Positions 1-10,033 of a stretch of 64,000 bases of DNA are shown here, in pieces; position 1 is the first letter of the stretch; each line of letters starts with the position of its first letter. The translations under genes and the position numbers were made by a program. Origin of the DNA: Candidatus Pantoea gossypiicola (GTDB lineage: Bacteria > Pseudomonadota > Gammaproteobacteria > Enterobacterales > Enterobacteriaceae). The stretch spans positions 434,001 through 498,000 of the forward strand of contig NZ_VWVM01000001.1 of NCBI RefSeq assembly GCF_008632075.1, written 5' to 3'. The notes under the pieces are model-generated. The model worked only from the letters and a program-made list of their open reading frames with translations, made no database searches and was not told the DNA's origin.

Positions 1-362
1 ACCGAAAAGAGTCCGGCCAGGGTCAGGCCGGCTACCGCAGTCGGCAGTGCAAACGGCAGATCCATCAGGCCATCCAGCAGTGTCCGGCCTGGAAAACGAT
101 AACGGGTCAGGATCCATGCCATCAGCATGCCGAACACCGCGTTAAAAAGAGAGGCGACACCGGCAGAGAGCAGTGTCACCTTGTAGGCGGCAACCAGCTG
201 AGGGTTGGTCACGACATCCCAGTACTGCTGCAGCGTCATCTGCGACAGCTGCATGATCACCGCGCTAATCGGCAGCAGCAGGATCAGACAGGTAAAGAGC
301 AGGCTGGTGCCAAGGCTGAGACTGAAGCCGGGCAACACGCGTTTATGGCTGGCTGCAAACAT
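1..362 (-). CDS. cysT: sulfate/thiosulfate ABC transporter permease CysT (CysU), partial
   Basis: N-terminal 120 codons of the inner-membrane permease that, with CysW, forms the channel of the sulfate/thiosulfate importer; the rest lies beyond the window edge. Read on the minus strand it starts [20 protein letters not shown] and continues into ILTRYRFPGR and DLPFALPTAVAGLTLAG, nearly identical to E. coli CysT. The first membrane segment covers about residues 15-38. The ATG shares one base with the TAA of cysP (TAATG), so the two genes are translationally coupled in the usual cysPTWA order. The identification is firm; only completeness is limited. Confidence 0.95.
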   Translation of the reverse strand, partial: MFAASHKRVLPGFSLSLGTSLLFTCLILLLPISAVIMQLSQMTLQQYWDVVTNPQLVAAYKVTLLSAGVASLFNAVFGMLMAWILTRYRFPGRTLLDGLMDLPFALPTAVAGLTLAGLFS

Positions 363-1378
363 TATCCGCGCCCCGCCGCTAACAATTTATCCAGCTCACC
401 GCCGCTGACAAAATGCGTCTGCATCACCTTATCCCAGCCGCCAAAGGCATCTTCGACCCGGAACAGGCTGGTCTGCGGGAAGCGATCTTTCTGCTCTGCC
501 ATCAGCTGTGGGTTGTTCACACGATAATAGTAGTGAGTAATAATATTCTGCGCTTCTGGCGTGTAGAGATAGTTCAGATAGGCGCTGGCCGCATCAGCGG
601 TTTTATTCGTCGCGACGTTCTTATCCACCCATGCCACCGGAAACTCCGCCAGAATGTTGGTTTTCGGCACCACTACTTCGTATTCATCTTTACCGTACTG
701 ATTACGGATGTTATTCACTTCCGACTCAAAGCTAATCAGTACGTCGCCCAGGCCGCGTTCAGCAAATGTGGTGGTCGCGCCGCGACCGCCGGTGTCGAAC
801 ACTTCCACGTTTTTCAGGAACTGCGTCATAAAGGCACGGGTTTTAGCCTGATCGCCGCCGTCCGCTTTATCTGCTGCGCCCCAGGCGGCCAGGTAAGTGT
901 AGCGACCATTACCCGAGGTTTTCGGGTTCGGAAAAATCAGCTTCACATCACTGCGGGTCAAATCTGACCAGTCATGAATCTGCTTTGGATTCCCTTTGCG
1001 CACCAGAAACGCCATGGTGGAGTAGAAAGGCGAGCTGTTGTTCGGCAGACGGCTTTTCCAGTCAGCCGCAATGAGATTGCCTTTATCATGCAGCACCTGT
1101 ACATCTGTTACCTGGTTGTACGTGACCACATCTGCGCGCAGTCCCTGCAGGATAGCCAGCGCCTGCTTCGATGAACCGGCGTGCGACATCTTAATGGTCA
1201 GGGGATCAGCGGGGTGACTGGCATCCCACTGTTTAACAAACGGAGCATTCAGGGCGACAAACAGCTCCCGCGACACATCGTATGAGCTATTAAGAAGTTC
1301 AGTGGCATTGGCTGCGCCGGCCAGGCTCAGCGACAACGCGATACCGCTCACGATTTTTTTCATCGCTTGTAATGTCAT
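362..1378 (-). CDS. cysP: thiosulfate/sulfate-binding periplasmic protein CysP
   Basis: Periplasmic solute receptor that delivers thiosulfate and sulfate to the CysTWA importer for cysteine synthesis. 338 residues; a Sec signal peptide spans about 1-25, with cleavage expected after GAANA before [14 protein letters not shown]. Family blocks are plain: [47 protein letters not shown] and [17 protein letters not shown]. The end, [16 protein letters not shown], matches E. coli CysP. The chosen ATG follows AGGGTG by about 5 bases; a second in-frame Met (MKK) at codon 6 is possible. It is the first gene of the operon. The 250 bp upstream must hold a CysB-activated promoter, but I could not place its sites by eye. 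Confidence 0.96.
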   Translation of the reverse strand: MTLQAMKKIVSGIALSLSLAGAANATELLNSSYDVSRELFVALNAPFVKQWDASHPADPLTIKMSHAGSSKQALAILQGLRADVVTYNQVTDVQVLHDKGNLIAADWKSRLPNNSSPFYSTMAFLVRKGNPKQIHDWSDLTRSDVKLIFPNPKTSGNGRYTYLAAWGAADKADGGDQAKTRAFMTQFLKNVEVFDTGGRGATTTFAERGLGDVLISFESEVNNIRNQYGKDEYEVVVPKTNILAEFPVAWVDKNVATNKTADAASAYLNYLYTPEAQNIITHYYYRVNNPQLMAEQKDRFPQTSLFRVEDAFGGWDKVMQTHFVSGGELDKLLAAGRG

Positions 1379-1631
1379 TTGGCACCCTGAAAAAGTTTGA
1401 TGCGGATCTTACCCGCTGAGGCATCAGTTTATTTATAACTCAGTGAAAACCAGTAACGGTTTTATATATCGTTTGATGATTTCAAAGTCGAAAAAAGCAT
1501 AAGACGACGGCAGAGTTTATGCAGAAATCAGCAAAAGCCGATGGAAGAGAGGACCCGCGTGCAGCCCGTTCTGGCGGGGGTTTTAAGAGGCGTCAGCGGC
1601 CGCCTGGGGAGCGGCGCGCTGAAGAAAAAGA

Positions 1632-2249
1632 TTAACGCTGCCAGACAATCTTGCTGATTTTCCAGTTTTTCAGGGTATCGTCTGACGGCATTAATCCCTC
1701 CGGCCCGTGCCAGTCACCCTGATAGACATAGGTCAGATGCTGACTGCCTGGCGCACGGCACGCTACATCACGCGCATCGGTGCCACTGGCGAGTGTGCAG
1801 TTGTCGAAGGCTTTGCTGAACTTATTACTGAAGGCGTCGCCCACTTTGCTGCCGTCACTGCTGGCAATCGCGCTGTCCATAACCTCAATACGCTCGACCT
1901 GCGACTGCCCGTAAATCACCAGCTTAACTTTGCCGTCATCCAGCGCCTGCCAGAAAGAGACTACCTGGCCGTTCTGGCTGCGCATGCCCTGACGCAGGGT
2001 ATAGTCACCGTTCAGTCCGTCCTTAATTGCGTCCTCTTTCATGGCGGTCGAGGCGGTTAACCCACCCACACCCTGTTCAGTCGCGGTCAGCGTGGAACCG
2101 AACCAGTTCCACGGCAGCGCCGAAGACCAGTGATAAGTCAGTGGATTCCACCAGCTTGCCTGCTGGCTGCTGTCAGCGCCGGAACCCGAACTGGCACAGC
2201 CGCTCAGTACAACGGCGGCGATCAGTAGCGTGGAACGAACAGCTTTCAT
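1632..2249 (-). CDS. yfeY: RpoE-regulated outer-membrane lipoprotein YfeY (DUF1131)
   Basis: Lipoprotein of unknown function, 205 residues. The start is the ATG at 2249, 7 bases after AGGAG; an in-frame extension upstream has no ribosome site. The signal MKAVRSTLLIAAVVLSGC carries an LSGC lipobox with Cys18 as the lipidated residue and Ala at +2, which favours outer-membrane sorting. The mature part (WWNPLTYHWSSALPWNWFG near the N-terminus, WKISKIVWQR at the C-terminus) fits the DUF1131 family. In E. coli the gene belongs to the sigma-E regulon, and a sigma-E-like promoter lies just upstream here (2289-2315). Neighbours yfeZ and ypeA match the E. coli order; yfeX is absent. Confidence 0.88.
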   Translation of the reverse strand: MKAVRSTLLIAAVVLSGCASSGSGADSSQQASWWNPLTYHWSSALPWNWFGSTLTATEQGVGGLTASTAMKEDAIKDGLNGDYTLRQGMRSQNGQVVSFWQALDDGKVKLVIYGQSQVERIEVMDSAIASSDGSKVGDAFSNKFSKAFDNCTLASGTDARDVACRAPGSQHLTYVYQGDWHGPEGLMPSDDTLKNWKISKIVWQR

Positions 2250-2288
2250 GAGAACTCCTGTAAATGCGATGCCGGAAGGCGGAACTGA

Positions 2289-2315
2289 TTGGAGTCGCAA
2301 AGCGACAAAAAGTTT
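2289..2315 (-). promoter_or_regulatory. sigma-E-like promoter upstream of yfeY
   Basis: On the minus strand AAACTT (plus 2310-2315) is followed 16 bases later by TCCAA (plus 2289-2293), resembling the sigma-E -35 (GGAACTT) and -10 (TCTRA) elements. It lies 40 bases before yfeY and overlaps the end of yfeZ. The -35 is imperfect. The main support is that E. coli yfeY is a known sigma-E target. Confidence 0.35.
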
Positions 2316-2781
2316 AGTTGAGATGATGTTCAGGCAGAAAGCAGTCGCGGCAACGGCGGCTGGATTGCAGCCAGATGAGTGCCAGCAGGTCAAACAGCAC
2401 CAGCAGCAACGGCAGCGGCGAACTGAGCAGATCGCCCTGCATAAACTGCATGCCCTGCCAGACCAGGTTCACCAGCAGCGACAGTGCCAGCACGCTGCGC
2501 CAGGATTGCCACAGTCGCGGCAGGCGTGTGCGATAGCCGGTCAGCAGCAGCCCCGCCAGTGCCGGTAATCCCAGCGTCAGACCGACCCAGAACGCCTGAC
2601 GATCCGGATAGAACAGTGCCAGCAGGTCGTTGCCCTGCTGCCGTGACGCCCCGGCCATCAACAGCAGCAGCCAGGTCCGCGCCTGAAGTAACAGGATCAG
2701 CCAAAAAAGAAACGGCAGCCGCAGCTGCCCTCTGGCGTCATACTCGTCCGGCGAATAGTCAGGCAATGGATTAGTATTCAC
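2314..2781 (-). CDS. yfeZ: inner-membrane protein YfeZ (DUF2919)
   Basis: Small integral membrane protein of unknown function, 155 residues, with four hydrophobic segments at about 23-42, 62-83, 95-115 and 122-140. The N-terminus [20 protein letters not shown] is the hallmark of the DUF2919 family, and the context (ypeA upstream, yfeY downstream) is that of E. coli yfeZ. Its start overlaps the end of ypeA by 11 bases, so translation is probably coupled. No catalytic motif is visible, and a role cannot be assigned beyond envelope association with yfeY. Confidence 0.85.
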   Translation of the reverse strand: MNTNPLPDYSPDEYDARGQLRLPFLFWLILLLQARTWLLLLMAGASRQQGNDLLALFYPDRQAFWVGLTLGLPALAGLLLTGYRTRLPRLWQSWRSVLALSLLVNLVWQGMQFMQGDLLSSPLPLLLVLFDLLALIWLQSSRRCRDCFLPEHHLN

Positions 2782-3196
2782 GATCTTCGATCAGACGTTT
2801 ACCAAACAGTAACGCGTCTACCGGTTCATAATCGAGCTTCTCATAGAACGCCACCACCTGATCGTTTTCTTCGCGGATCATCAGATGCAGTTTCGGACAG
2901 CCGCGCGCGATAAGCTTCTTCTCCAGACGATTCATCAGGGCATTCGCAAAGCCGCGTCCCTGATAGTCTGGATGAACCGCGAGATAGTAAGCCGCGCCGC
3001 GATGACCATCGTAACCGCCCATCAGCGTGCCAACGACCACGCCGCCCACTTCAGCGACCAGAAAGAGATCGGGGTCGTGATTCATTTTGCGTTCGATATC
3101 CAGCTCAGGATCGTTCCATGGCCGTAACAAATCGCAACGTTCCCATAAGGTGATCACTTCTTCAAAATCTTCCTGGCGAAAGGCGCGGATTTCCAT
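2771..3196 (-). CDS. ypeA: GNAT-family N-acetyltransferase YpeA
   Basis: Cytoplasmic acyl-CoA-dependent N-acetyltransferase of unknown substrate, 141 residues, the length of E. coli YpeA. The start [21 protein letters not shown] and the block [22 protein letters not shown] give the GNAT acetyl-CoA loop (Q-G-R-G-F-A), followed by [16 protein letters not shown], the conserved GNAT C-terminal strand and helix. It begins a ypeA-yfeZ-yfeY run on the minus strand, divergent from amiA. A terminator-like hairpin precedes it (3286-3304). Confidence 0.9.
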   Translation of the reverse strand: MEIRAFRQEDFEEVITLWERCDLLRPWNDPELDIERKMNHDPDLFLVAEVGGVVVGTLMGGYDGHRGAAYYLAVHPDYQGRGFANALMNRLEKKLIARGCPKLHLMIREENDQVVAFYEKLDYEPVDALLFGKRLIEDREY

Positions 3197-3271
3197 CTTA
3201 ATTACCTGCAGATAAGCACAATTTGCTGATTATCACGCATTCTCTGCTGCACGCAACCCTCGATGGCCGGC

Positions 3272-3304
3272 GGAAAATAAAAAAGCGCGAATTTTCTGTT
3301 CGCG
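3272..3304 (-). terminator. hairpin with U-run in the ypeA leader
   Basis: CGCGAA (3286-3291) and TTCGCG (3299-3304) form a stem with a 7-base loop. On the minus strand it is followed by CTTTTTTATTTT, the form of an intrinsic terminator. It lies upstream of ypeA and downstream of nothing annotated on that strand, so it would act as a leader attenuator or as the end of a short antisense or small RNA begun in the amiA-ypeA spacer. Confidence 0.45.
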
Positions 3305-3403
3305 ACCTGCAATACAAAGTAATGCCCTGAAATGGTTCTGTGATCGCAGGCAGCAGAGCCTTAGGCTATAACACCGGCAAGATTCCTGTTACCGGACCCG
3401 TAC

Positions 3404-4252
3404 ATGCACCTGCTTAAACGTTTGATCCATCGTCGCCAGTTACTGCTTTCCGGGCTGGCTCTGGCCATTTTATCGCCGCGTGCGGTTCAGGCTAAAGAGT
3501 CGTCTGCCCTTACCGGGGCAAATCGTCTTGCACGCCCTGCCCCGCCCGCGAAAAACGGCAAACGTATTGTGATGATCGATCCCGGCCACGGTGGTATTGA
3601 CTCGGGTGCCGTTGGCGAAGAGGGTTCCGAAGAGAAACACATCGTGCTGGAGATTGCCGGTAACGTGCAGCGCCAGCTGCAGAGCCATCCACGCATTGAA
3701 GTGCGACTGACCCGCGACAGTGATCACTTCATTCCGCTTTATCAGCGGGTAGAAATCGCCCACCAGCACGGTGCCGATCTCTTTATGTCAATCCATGCCG
3801 ACGGCTTTACCAGCCCCGATGCCAGTGGCGCCTCGGTGTTTGCGCTCTCTAACCGTGGAGCCAGCAGCTCGATGGCACGTTATCTCTCACAGCGGGAGAA
3901 CGATGCGGACAAACTGGGCGGCGTAAAGGCACAGCAGCAGGATCACTATCTGCAGCAGATTCTGTTCGACCTGGTGCAGACCGACACCATCAAGAACAGC
4001 CTGACACTGGGCAAGCATGTGCTGGATCAGATCCGTCCGGTGCACCATCTGCACAGCCAACACACCGAGCAGGCGGCCTTCGCGGTGCTCAAGTCACCGT
4101 CGATTCCCTCGGTGCTGGTCGAAACCTCTTTTATTACCAATCCACGTGAAGAGCAGTTGCTCGGCACCACCGCATTTCGCCAGAAAATTGCTTCGGCTAT
4201 TGCCAGCGGCATCATCAACTACTTCGATGAGTTTGACCGCCGCAATGCCTGA
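3404..4252 (+). CDS. amiA: N-acetylmuramoyl-L-alanine amidase AmiA
   Basis: Periplasmic zinc amidase that splits septal peptidoglycan between N-acetylmuramate and L-alanine during daughter-cell separation. 282 residues. The N-terminus has an RRQLLLSG twin-arginine signal (about residues 9-30, cleavage near VQA-KES), as in E. coli AmiA, which is exported by Tat. The Amidase_3 domain follows: IVMIDPGHGGIDSG (zinc ligand His62), SIHADGF (His131) and VLVETSFITN (catalytic Glu) are visible. It is followed at 89 bases by hemF in the same direction, as in E. coli. No strong ribosome site precedes the ATG, which is placed by the signal peptide. Confidence 0.95.
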   Translation: MHLLKRLIHRRQLLLSGLALAILSPRAVQAKESSALTGANRLARPAPPAKNGKRIVMIDPGHGGIDSGAVGEEGSEEKHIVLEIAGNVQRQLQSHPRIEVRLTRDSDHFIPLYQRVEIAHQHGADLFMSIHADGFTSPDASGASVFALSNRGASSSMARYLSQRENDADKLGGVKAQQQDHYLQQILFDLVQTDTIKNSLTLGKHVLDQIRPVHHLHSQHTEQAAFAVLKSPSIPSVLVETSFITNPREEQLLGTTAFRQKIASAIASGIINYFDEFDRRNA

Positions 4253-4325
4253 TTCGTCTGGCCGGTTTGCGCCGCGCTCATGCAAGCGGCGCGCTTTTGC
4301 GTATAATCGCGTCAGACTTTGATAA

Positions 4326-5255
<930 letters not shown>

Positions 5256-5602
5256 TCGCTTATCCCGTTGCAGCGCGGCCCGCAACCCGCGCTGCGCTTA
5301 CCTTTCTCCCGATCGGCCCGTTCCGTTTCACAGGGCACAGATTGCTACAGTGTTACCTGCGTCATTCGTCCTGACTGCTATGCTTAAGGATGGAATATGG
5401 CGCACCCCTCGGGTTACACCGCATGACGGCTCCTTCGCACCGCCTCGCAGCGCAACAATCAGAGAAACCGCATTTTCATCAGAAAGTCTCTGTTGCAGTG
5501 TTATGGGTTCGCGTTACCGGTAGCAGAACATGACCCAGACCGGCTGCGAGGCCTGAGGTGCACCCTGTTCGCTTTTATTTTTTCTTTTCAAGGAGTTTAG
5601 AG
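5256..5602. other. intergenic region hemF-talA (347 bp)
   Basis: No gene is supported here; a long minus-strand open frame that crosses hemF ends in this gap but is a shadow. The stretch holds the sigma-S-like -10 at 5377-5387 and a leader of about 210 bases before talA. No clear terminator was found after hemF. Confidence 0.6.
5377..5387 (+). promoter_or_regulatory. sigma-S-type extended -10 element for talA-tktB
   Basis: GCTATGCTTAA matches all 11 positions of the recalled sigma-S consensus KCTAYRCTTAA. It points to talA, whose ATG lies 215 bases downstream. E. coli talA and tktB are known RpoS-dependent stationary-phase genes, which makes the match meaningful. No -35 was assigned, as sigma-S promoters often have a weak one. 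Confidence 0.6.
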
Positions 5603-6553
5603 ATGAACCAGCTAGAAGCCCTAAAACAGTTCACCACCGTGGTGGCGGACAGTGGTGATATCGAATCGATTCGTCATTACCACCCGGAAGACGCCACTAC
5701 CAACCCTTCACTCATTCTGAAAGCGTCCGGTCTTGAAGGGTATAAGCACCTGATGGATGACGCGATTGAGTACGCGAAAAAACAGGGCGGCAGCAAAGAG
5801 ACGCAGATTATCAATGCCAGCGACAAAGTGGCGATTAACCTCGGTATGGAAATCCTGAAAAGCATACCGGGCCGTGTTTCGACCGAAGTGGATGCGCGCC
5901 TCTCCTTCGATCGTGGCATGTGTGTCACCAAAGCAGAAAAACTGATTCGGATGTATGAAGAGCACGGCATCGATCGCTCACGCGTGCTGATCAAGCTGGC
6001 CTCGACCTGGGAAGGCATCCGTGCCGCGGAAGAGCTGGAGAAGAACGGCATCCACTGTAACCTGACGCTGCTGTTCTCCTTTGCACAGGCGCGTGCCTGT
6101 GCCGAAGCGGGCGTGTTTTTGATCTCCCCGTTCGTTGGCCGTATCTACGACTGGTATAACTCACGCAAGCCACTGGAACCCTACGTGGCGGATGAAGATC
6201 CAGGCGTAAAATCTGTGCGTCGTATTTATGACTACTACAAAAAGCACCGTTACAGCACCATCATCATGGGTGCCAGCTTCCGTAAAGTGGAGCAGATTAT
6301 CGCGCTGGCCGGCTGCGATCGCCTGACGCTGTCGCCGAACCTGCTGGAAGAGCTGCAGAACAGCGACGCGCCGCTGGAGCGCAAGCTGGAACCCTCTACC
6401 GAAGGCTTCCATCAGCCATCACCGCTCTCCGAAGCGGAGTTCCGCTGGGAACATAACCAGGATCCAATGGCAGTCGAAAAACTCTCTGACGGCATCCGCC
6501 AGTTCGCGGTTGACCAGCAGAAGCTGGAAGATGTGCTCGCCGCACGCCTGTAG
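5603..6553 (+). CDS. talA: transaldolase A
   Basis: Transfers a dihydroxyacetone unit between sedoheptulose 7-phosphate and glyceraldehyde 3-phosphate in the non-oxidative pentose phosphate pathway. 316 residues from the ATG at 5603, which has AGGAG 8 bases upstream; the frame is open further upstream but lacks a ribosome site. The Schiff-base lysine is Lys131 in [12 protein letters not shown]. Other family blocks are [37 protein letters not shown] and [11 protein letters not shown]. Its partner tktB starts 57 bases after the stop, giving the talA-tktB pair of E. coli; the pairing suggests talA rather than talB. Confidence 0.95.
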   Translation: MNQLEALKQFTTVVADSGDIESIRHYHPEDATTNPSLILKASGLEGYKHLMDDAIEYAKKQGGSKETQIINASDKVAINLGMEILKSIPGRVSTEVDARLSFDRGMCVTKAEKLIRMYEEHGIDRSRVLIKLASTWEGIRAAEELEKNGIHCNLTLLFSFAQARACAEAGVFLISPFVGRIYDWYNSRKPLEPYVADEDPGVKSVRRIYDYYKKHRYSTIIMGASFRKVEQIIALAGCDRLTLSPNLLEELQNSDAPLERKLEPSTEGFHQPSPLSEAEFRWEHNQDPMAVEKLSDGIRQFAVDQQKLEDVLAARL

Positions 6554-6610
6554 TCTTTATTTTAGTCGGGCGGGACTTTCCCGCCCTGATGCATAACAAG
6601 GGAGAACTTT

Positions 6611-8611
6611 ATGTCCTCACGCAGAGAGTTGGCAAACGCGATTCGTGCACTGAGCATGGATGCGGTTCAGAAGGCAAATTCAGGCCACCCCGGTGCGCCG
6701 ATGGGTATGGCCGATATCGCCGAAGTGTTGTGGCGCGACTTCCTCCAGCATAATCCGACCAATCCCGCCTGGCTTGATCGTGACCGCTTCATCCTCTCCA
6801 ACGGTCACGGCTCCATGCTGCTTTATAGCCTGCTGCACCTCAGTGGTTATGACCTGCCGATTGAAGAGTTAAAAAATTTCCGTCAGCTGCACTCTAAAAC
6901 CCCAGGCCACCCGGAGATTGGTTATACGCCAGGCGTTGAAACCACCACCGGCCCACTGGGTCAGGGTCTGGCTAATGCCGTAGGCCTGGCGATTGCTGAG
7001 CGCACGCTGGCTGCACAGTTTAACCGTCCGGACCATGAAATTGTCGACCACCATACCTATGTATTCATGGGCGACGGCTGTCTGATGGAAGGGATCTCGC
7101 ACGAAGTGTGTTCTCTGGCGGGCACCCTGGGTCTGGGTAAACTGATCGGCTTCTATGACCACAACGGCATCTCGATTGATGGCGAAACCAGTGGCTGGTT
7201 TACCGACGATACGCATAAACGCTTTGAGTCCTACAACTGGCATGTGATCGGCGACATCGACGGCCATGACGCTGATGCTATCCGCGAGGCGATTAAAGAA
7301 GCGCAGAGCGTCACGGATAAGCCTTCACTGATTATCTGCCGCACCATTATCGGTTTCGGTTCGCCGAACAAAGCCGGTAAAGAGGAGTCGCATGGCGCAG
7401 CGCTGGGCGAGGCCGAAGTGGCGCTGACCCGCAAACAGCTTGGCTGGAACTATCCGGCATTTGAAATCCCGGCTGAAATCTACCAGCAGTGGGATGCCAA
7501 AGCGGCGGGTGCTGAACGCGAAAAAGCCTGGGATGCGAAGTTTGCAGCTTATAAAGAGGCCCACCCTGAGCTGGCGAAAGAGTATGAGCGCCGGATGAAT
7601 GGCGAGATGCCCGCCACATGGGAAACAGAAGCGACTCGCTTCATCCAGGAGCTGCAGGCTAATCCGCAGAAAATTGCGAGCCGTAAAGCGTCTCAGAACT
7701 CACTGGAAGCCTACGGCAAAATGCTGCCGGAATTCCTTGGCGGTTCCGCTGACCTGGCACCGAGTAATCTCACGATCTGGTCAGGCTCCAAATCGATCAA
7801 AGAGGATCCGGCGGGTAACTACATCCACTACGGCGTGCGTGAATTTGGTATGACGGCAATTGGTAACGGTATCGCACATCACGGCGGCTTCGTGCCTTAC
7901 ACCGCAACCTTCCTGATGTTTGTCGAATATGCGCGTAATGCCGCGCGTATGGCAGCGCTGATGAAGGCACGCCAGATTCTGGTCTACACCCATGACTCCA
8001 TCGGTCTGGGCGAAGATGGCCCGACGCACCAGCCAGTTGAGCAGATCGCCAGCCTGCGTCTGACGCCAAACATGAGCGTATGGCGTCCATGCGATCAGGT
8101 AGAAACCGCGGTGGCGTGGAAAGCCGCTGTCGAGCGACATCATGGGCCGACTGCACTGATCCTGTCACGTCAGAACCTGATGCAGCCGGAACGCACACCG
8201 GAGCAGATTGAAAACATCAAACGCGGCGGCTACGTGCTGAAGGATTGTGACGGCACGCCAGAGGTGATTCTTATCGCAACCGGTTCAGAGATTGAGATCA
8301 CCCTGGGTGCAGCCGATAAGCTCACGTCAGGCGGTCACAAGGTGCGGGTGGTTTCACTGCCCTCTACGGACCTGTTTGATGCACAGGATGCCGCTTACCG
8401 CGAATCCGTATTGCCGAGCGGCGTGAAAGCGCGTGTGGCGGTTGAAGCCGGTATTGCGGATTACTGGTTTAAGTATGTCGGTCTGGACGGCGCGATTGTG
8501 GGCATGACCACCTTTGGTGAATCCGCGCCAGCCAGTCAGCTGTTCCCGGAGTTTGGCTTCACGGTAGAGAACATCGTCAGCCACGCTGAAGCATTACTCA
8601 AGCCGGTTTAA
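6611..8611 (+). CDS. tktB: transketolase
   Basis: Thiamine-diphosphate enzyme that moves two-carbon ketol units in the pentose phosphate pathway. 666 residues, the E. coli length. Cofactor motif [18 protein letters not shown] (about residues 155-172) carries the GDG of the ThDP/Mg site; [16 protein letters not shown] and [14 protein letters not shown] lie ahead of it, and [18 protein letters not shown] marks the pyrimidine-binding domain. It follows talA closely behind GGGAGAAC at a good spacing and ends in a strong terminator (8619-8655). The name tktB is from synteny; sequence alone does not separate it from tktA. Confidence 0.92.
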   Translation: MSSRRELANAIRALSMDAVQKANSGHPGAPMGMADIAEVLWRDFLQHNPTNPAWLDRDRFILSNGHGSMLLYSLLHLSGYDLPIEELKNFRQLHSKTPGHPEIGYTPGVETTTGPLGQGLANAVGLAIAERTLAAQFNRPDHEIVDHHTYVFMGDGCLMEGISHEVCSLAGTLGLGKLIGFYDHNGISIDGETSGWFTDDTHKRFESYNWHVIGDIDGHDADAIREAIKEAQSVTDKPSLIICRTIIGFGSPNKAGKEESHGAALGEAEVALTRKQLGWNYPAFEIPAEIYQQWDAKAAGAEREKAWDAKFAAYKEAHPELAKEYERRMNGEMPATWETEATRFIQELQANPQKIASRKASQNSLEAYGKMLPEFLGGSADLAPSNLTIWSGSKSIKEDPAGNYIHYGVREFGMTAIGNGIAHHGGFVPYTATFLMFVEYARNAARMAALMKARQILVYTHDSIGLGEDGPTHQPVEQIASLRLTPNMSVWRPCDQVETAVAWKAAVERHHGPTALILSRQNLMQPERTPEQIENIKRGGYVLKDCDGTPEVILIATGSEIEITLGAADKLTSGGHKVRVVSLPSTDLFDAQDAAYRESVLPSGVKARVAVEAGIADYWFKYVGLDGAIVGMTTFGESAPASQLFPEFGFTVENIVSHAEALLKPV

Positions 8612-8618
8612 TGCATTT

Positions 8619-8655
8619 GCCCTTCCCGGCTTCATCGGGAAGGGCCATTTTATTT
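8619..8655 (+). terminator. intrinsic terminator after tktB
   Basis: GCCCTTCCCG (8619-8628) pairs perfectly with CGGGAAGGGC (8636-8645) around a 7-base loop and is followed by CATTTTATTTT. It closes the talA-tktB operon and separates it from ampH. Confidence 0.9.
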
Positions 8656-8725
8656 TGCAGCCCCACCGTTAAAAAAATATCCATTCCCCTCTTCCCGCTC
8701 CGCGCAAACTGATTACTATAGAGCC

Positions 8726-8736
8726 GTCATACTTAA
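8726..8736 (+). promoter_or_regulatory. possible sigma-S-like -10 upstream of ampH
   Basis: GTCATACTTAA matches 9 of 11 positions of KCTAYRCTTAA, with -10 CATACT. It lies beyond the tktB terminator and 134 bases before the ampH start. The long leader and the two mismatches keep this tentative. Confidence 0.3.
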
Positions 8737-8869
8737 TGCTGCCTGTGTACGGGCTGACCGTCTTTTCCTGCTGTCATAATGCCGGGATAACGCGGCTGCG
8801 ACCTGATGCATCCTGATGAGTGAAGGCAGATTTTCTCCGATTTTTATAGCGAAGCCACTTCCGTTGAAC

Positions 8870-10033
8870 ATGCGTACACCCTATTTACTGGCCCTGATGG
8901 TTTCACTGCTTCCATTAAAAAGCATGGCGCAGGTTGCGCCCGATCCGCTGCTGGCCTCACAGATTGTTGATCGCTATGCGGAACATATCTTTTATGGCAG
9001 CGGCGCAACCGGTATGGCGCTGGTGGCGATTGATGGCAATCAGCGGGTGTTCGCCAGCTTCGGTGAAACCCGTCCCGGCAACAATGTTCGTCCGCAGAAA
9101 GATTCGCTGATTCGGATCGCCTCGCTGAGTAAGCTGATGACCAGTGAAGTGATGGTAAAAATGGCTGAGCGCGGACAGATTCGCCTTGACGACCCCTTGA
9201 GTAAATATGCGCCTCCGGGTGCACGAGTACCCACTTACAATGGCCAGCCGATTCGCCTGATTAATCTCTCGACCCATACCAGCGGACTGCCGCGCGAGCA
9301 GCCCGGCGGCAAAGCGCAACGTCCGGTATTTGTCTGGCCAACGAAGAGCGAACGCTGGGCATGGCTGTCACGGGCGAACCTCAAAGCGGCACCTGGCAGC
9401 AGTGCCGCCTACTCTAACCTGGGCTACGATCTGCTGGGCGATGCACTGTCACGTGCCAGCGGAACACCCTATCCGGCGCTGTTTCAGCAGCTGATTACCC
9501 GCCCGCTCGGCATGAAGGACACCACGTTTACGCCATCGCCTGAACAGTGCGGACGCCTGATGGTGGCTGAAAAAGGGGCCAGTCCGTGTAATAACACGCT
9601 GGCCGCGATTGGCAGCGGAGGGGTTTACTCAACGCCGGATGATATGGGCCGCTGGATGCAGCAGTTCCTTAACTCGTCGGTTAACCATCGTACACCACAG
9701 ATCGATCGCCTGCAGACGCTGATCTATCGCCGCGACCAGCTCAATAAAGTTGAAGGTATGGATGTGCCAGGGAAAGCGGATGCGCTGGGCATGGGCTGGG
9801 TTTACATGGGACCGAAAAATGGTCGTCCCGGCATCATTCAGAAAACCGGCGGCGGCGGCGGATTCATCACCTATATGGCGATGGTGCCGCAGCATAATGT
9901 GGGGGTTTTTGTGGTGGTGACGCGCTCGCCGCTGACCCGCTTTACGCCGATGAGTGACGGTGTGAATGATATGCTGGCCGAGCTGGTCGGCAACCAGCTT
10001 GGCTCACCGATGATGGTGCAGGTCATTCGTTAA
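8870..10033 (+). CDS. ampH: penicillin-binding protein AmpH (D-alanyl-D-alanine carboxypeptidase/endopeptidase)
   Basis: Periplasmic class C serine hydrolase that trims peptidoglycan cross-links and peptides and is related to AmpC. 387 residues from the ATG at 8870, chosen because it gives a proper signal peptide (MRTPYLLALMVSLLPLKSMA); an earlier in-frame start would add 18 residues. Active-site motifs: SLSK at 85-88 (Ser85 nucleophile), YSN in AAYSNLGYD, and KTGGGGGF near the C-terminus. IVDRYAEHIFYGSGATGMALV and the CGRLMVAEKGASPCNNTLAAIGSGG region are nearly identical to E. coli AmpH. It is convergent with ypfG, the two sharing a TTAA. Confidence 0.95.
   Translation: MRTPYLLALMVSLLPLKSMAQVAPDPLLASQIVDRYAEHIFYGSGATGMALVAIDGNQRVFASFGETRPGNNVRPQKDSLIRIASLSKLMTSEVMVKMAERGQIRLDDPLSKYAPPGARVPTYNGQPIRLINLSTHTSGLPREQPGGKAQRPVFVWPTKSERWAWLSRANLKAAPGSSAAYSNLGYDLLGDALSRASGTPYPALFQQLITRPLGMKDTTFTPSPEQCGRLMVAEKGASPCNNTLAAIGSGGVYSTPDDMGRWMQQFLNSSVNHRTPQIDRLQTLIYRRDQLNKVEGMDVPGKADALGMGWVYMGPKNGRPGIIQKTGGGGGFITYMAMVPQHNVGVFVVVTRSPLTRFTPMSDGVNDMLAELVGNQLGSPMMVQVIR

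Noticed and set aside
1560..1590. plus-strand hairpin CCCG...CGGG followed by TTTT
   Set aside because: Only four pairs and no gene on that strand upstream; chance is likely.
1379..1631. CysB-binding sites and promoter of cysP
   Set aside because: A promoter must exist, but CysB sites are too degenerate to place by eye; not listed as a feature.
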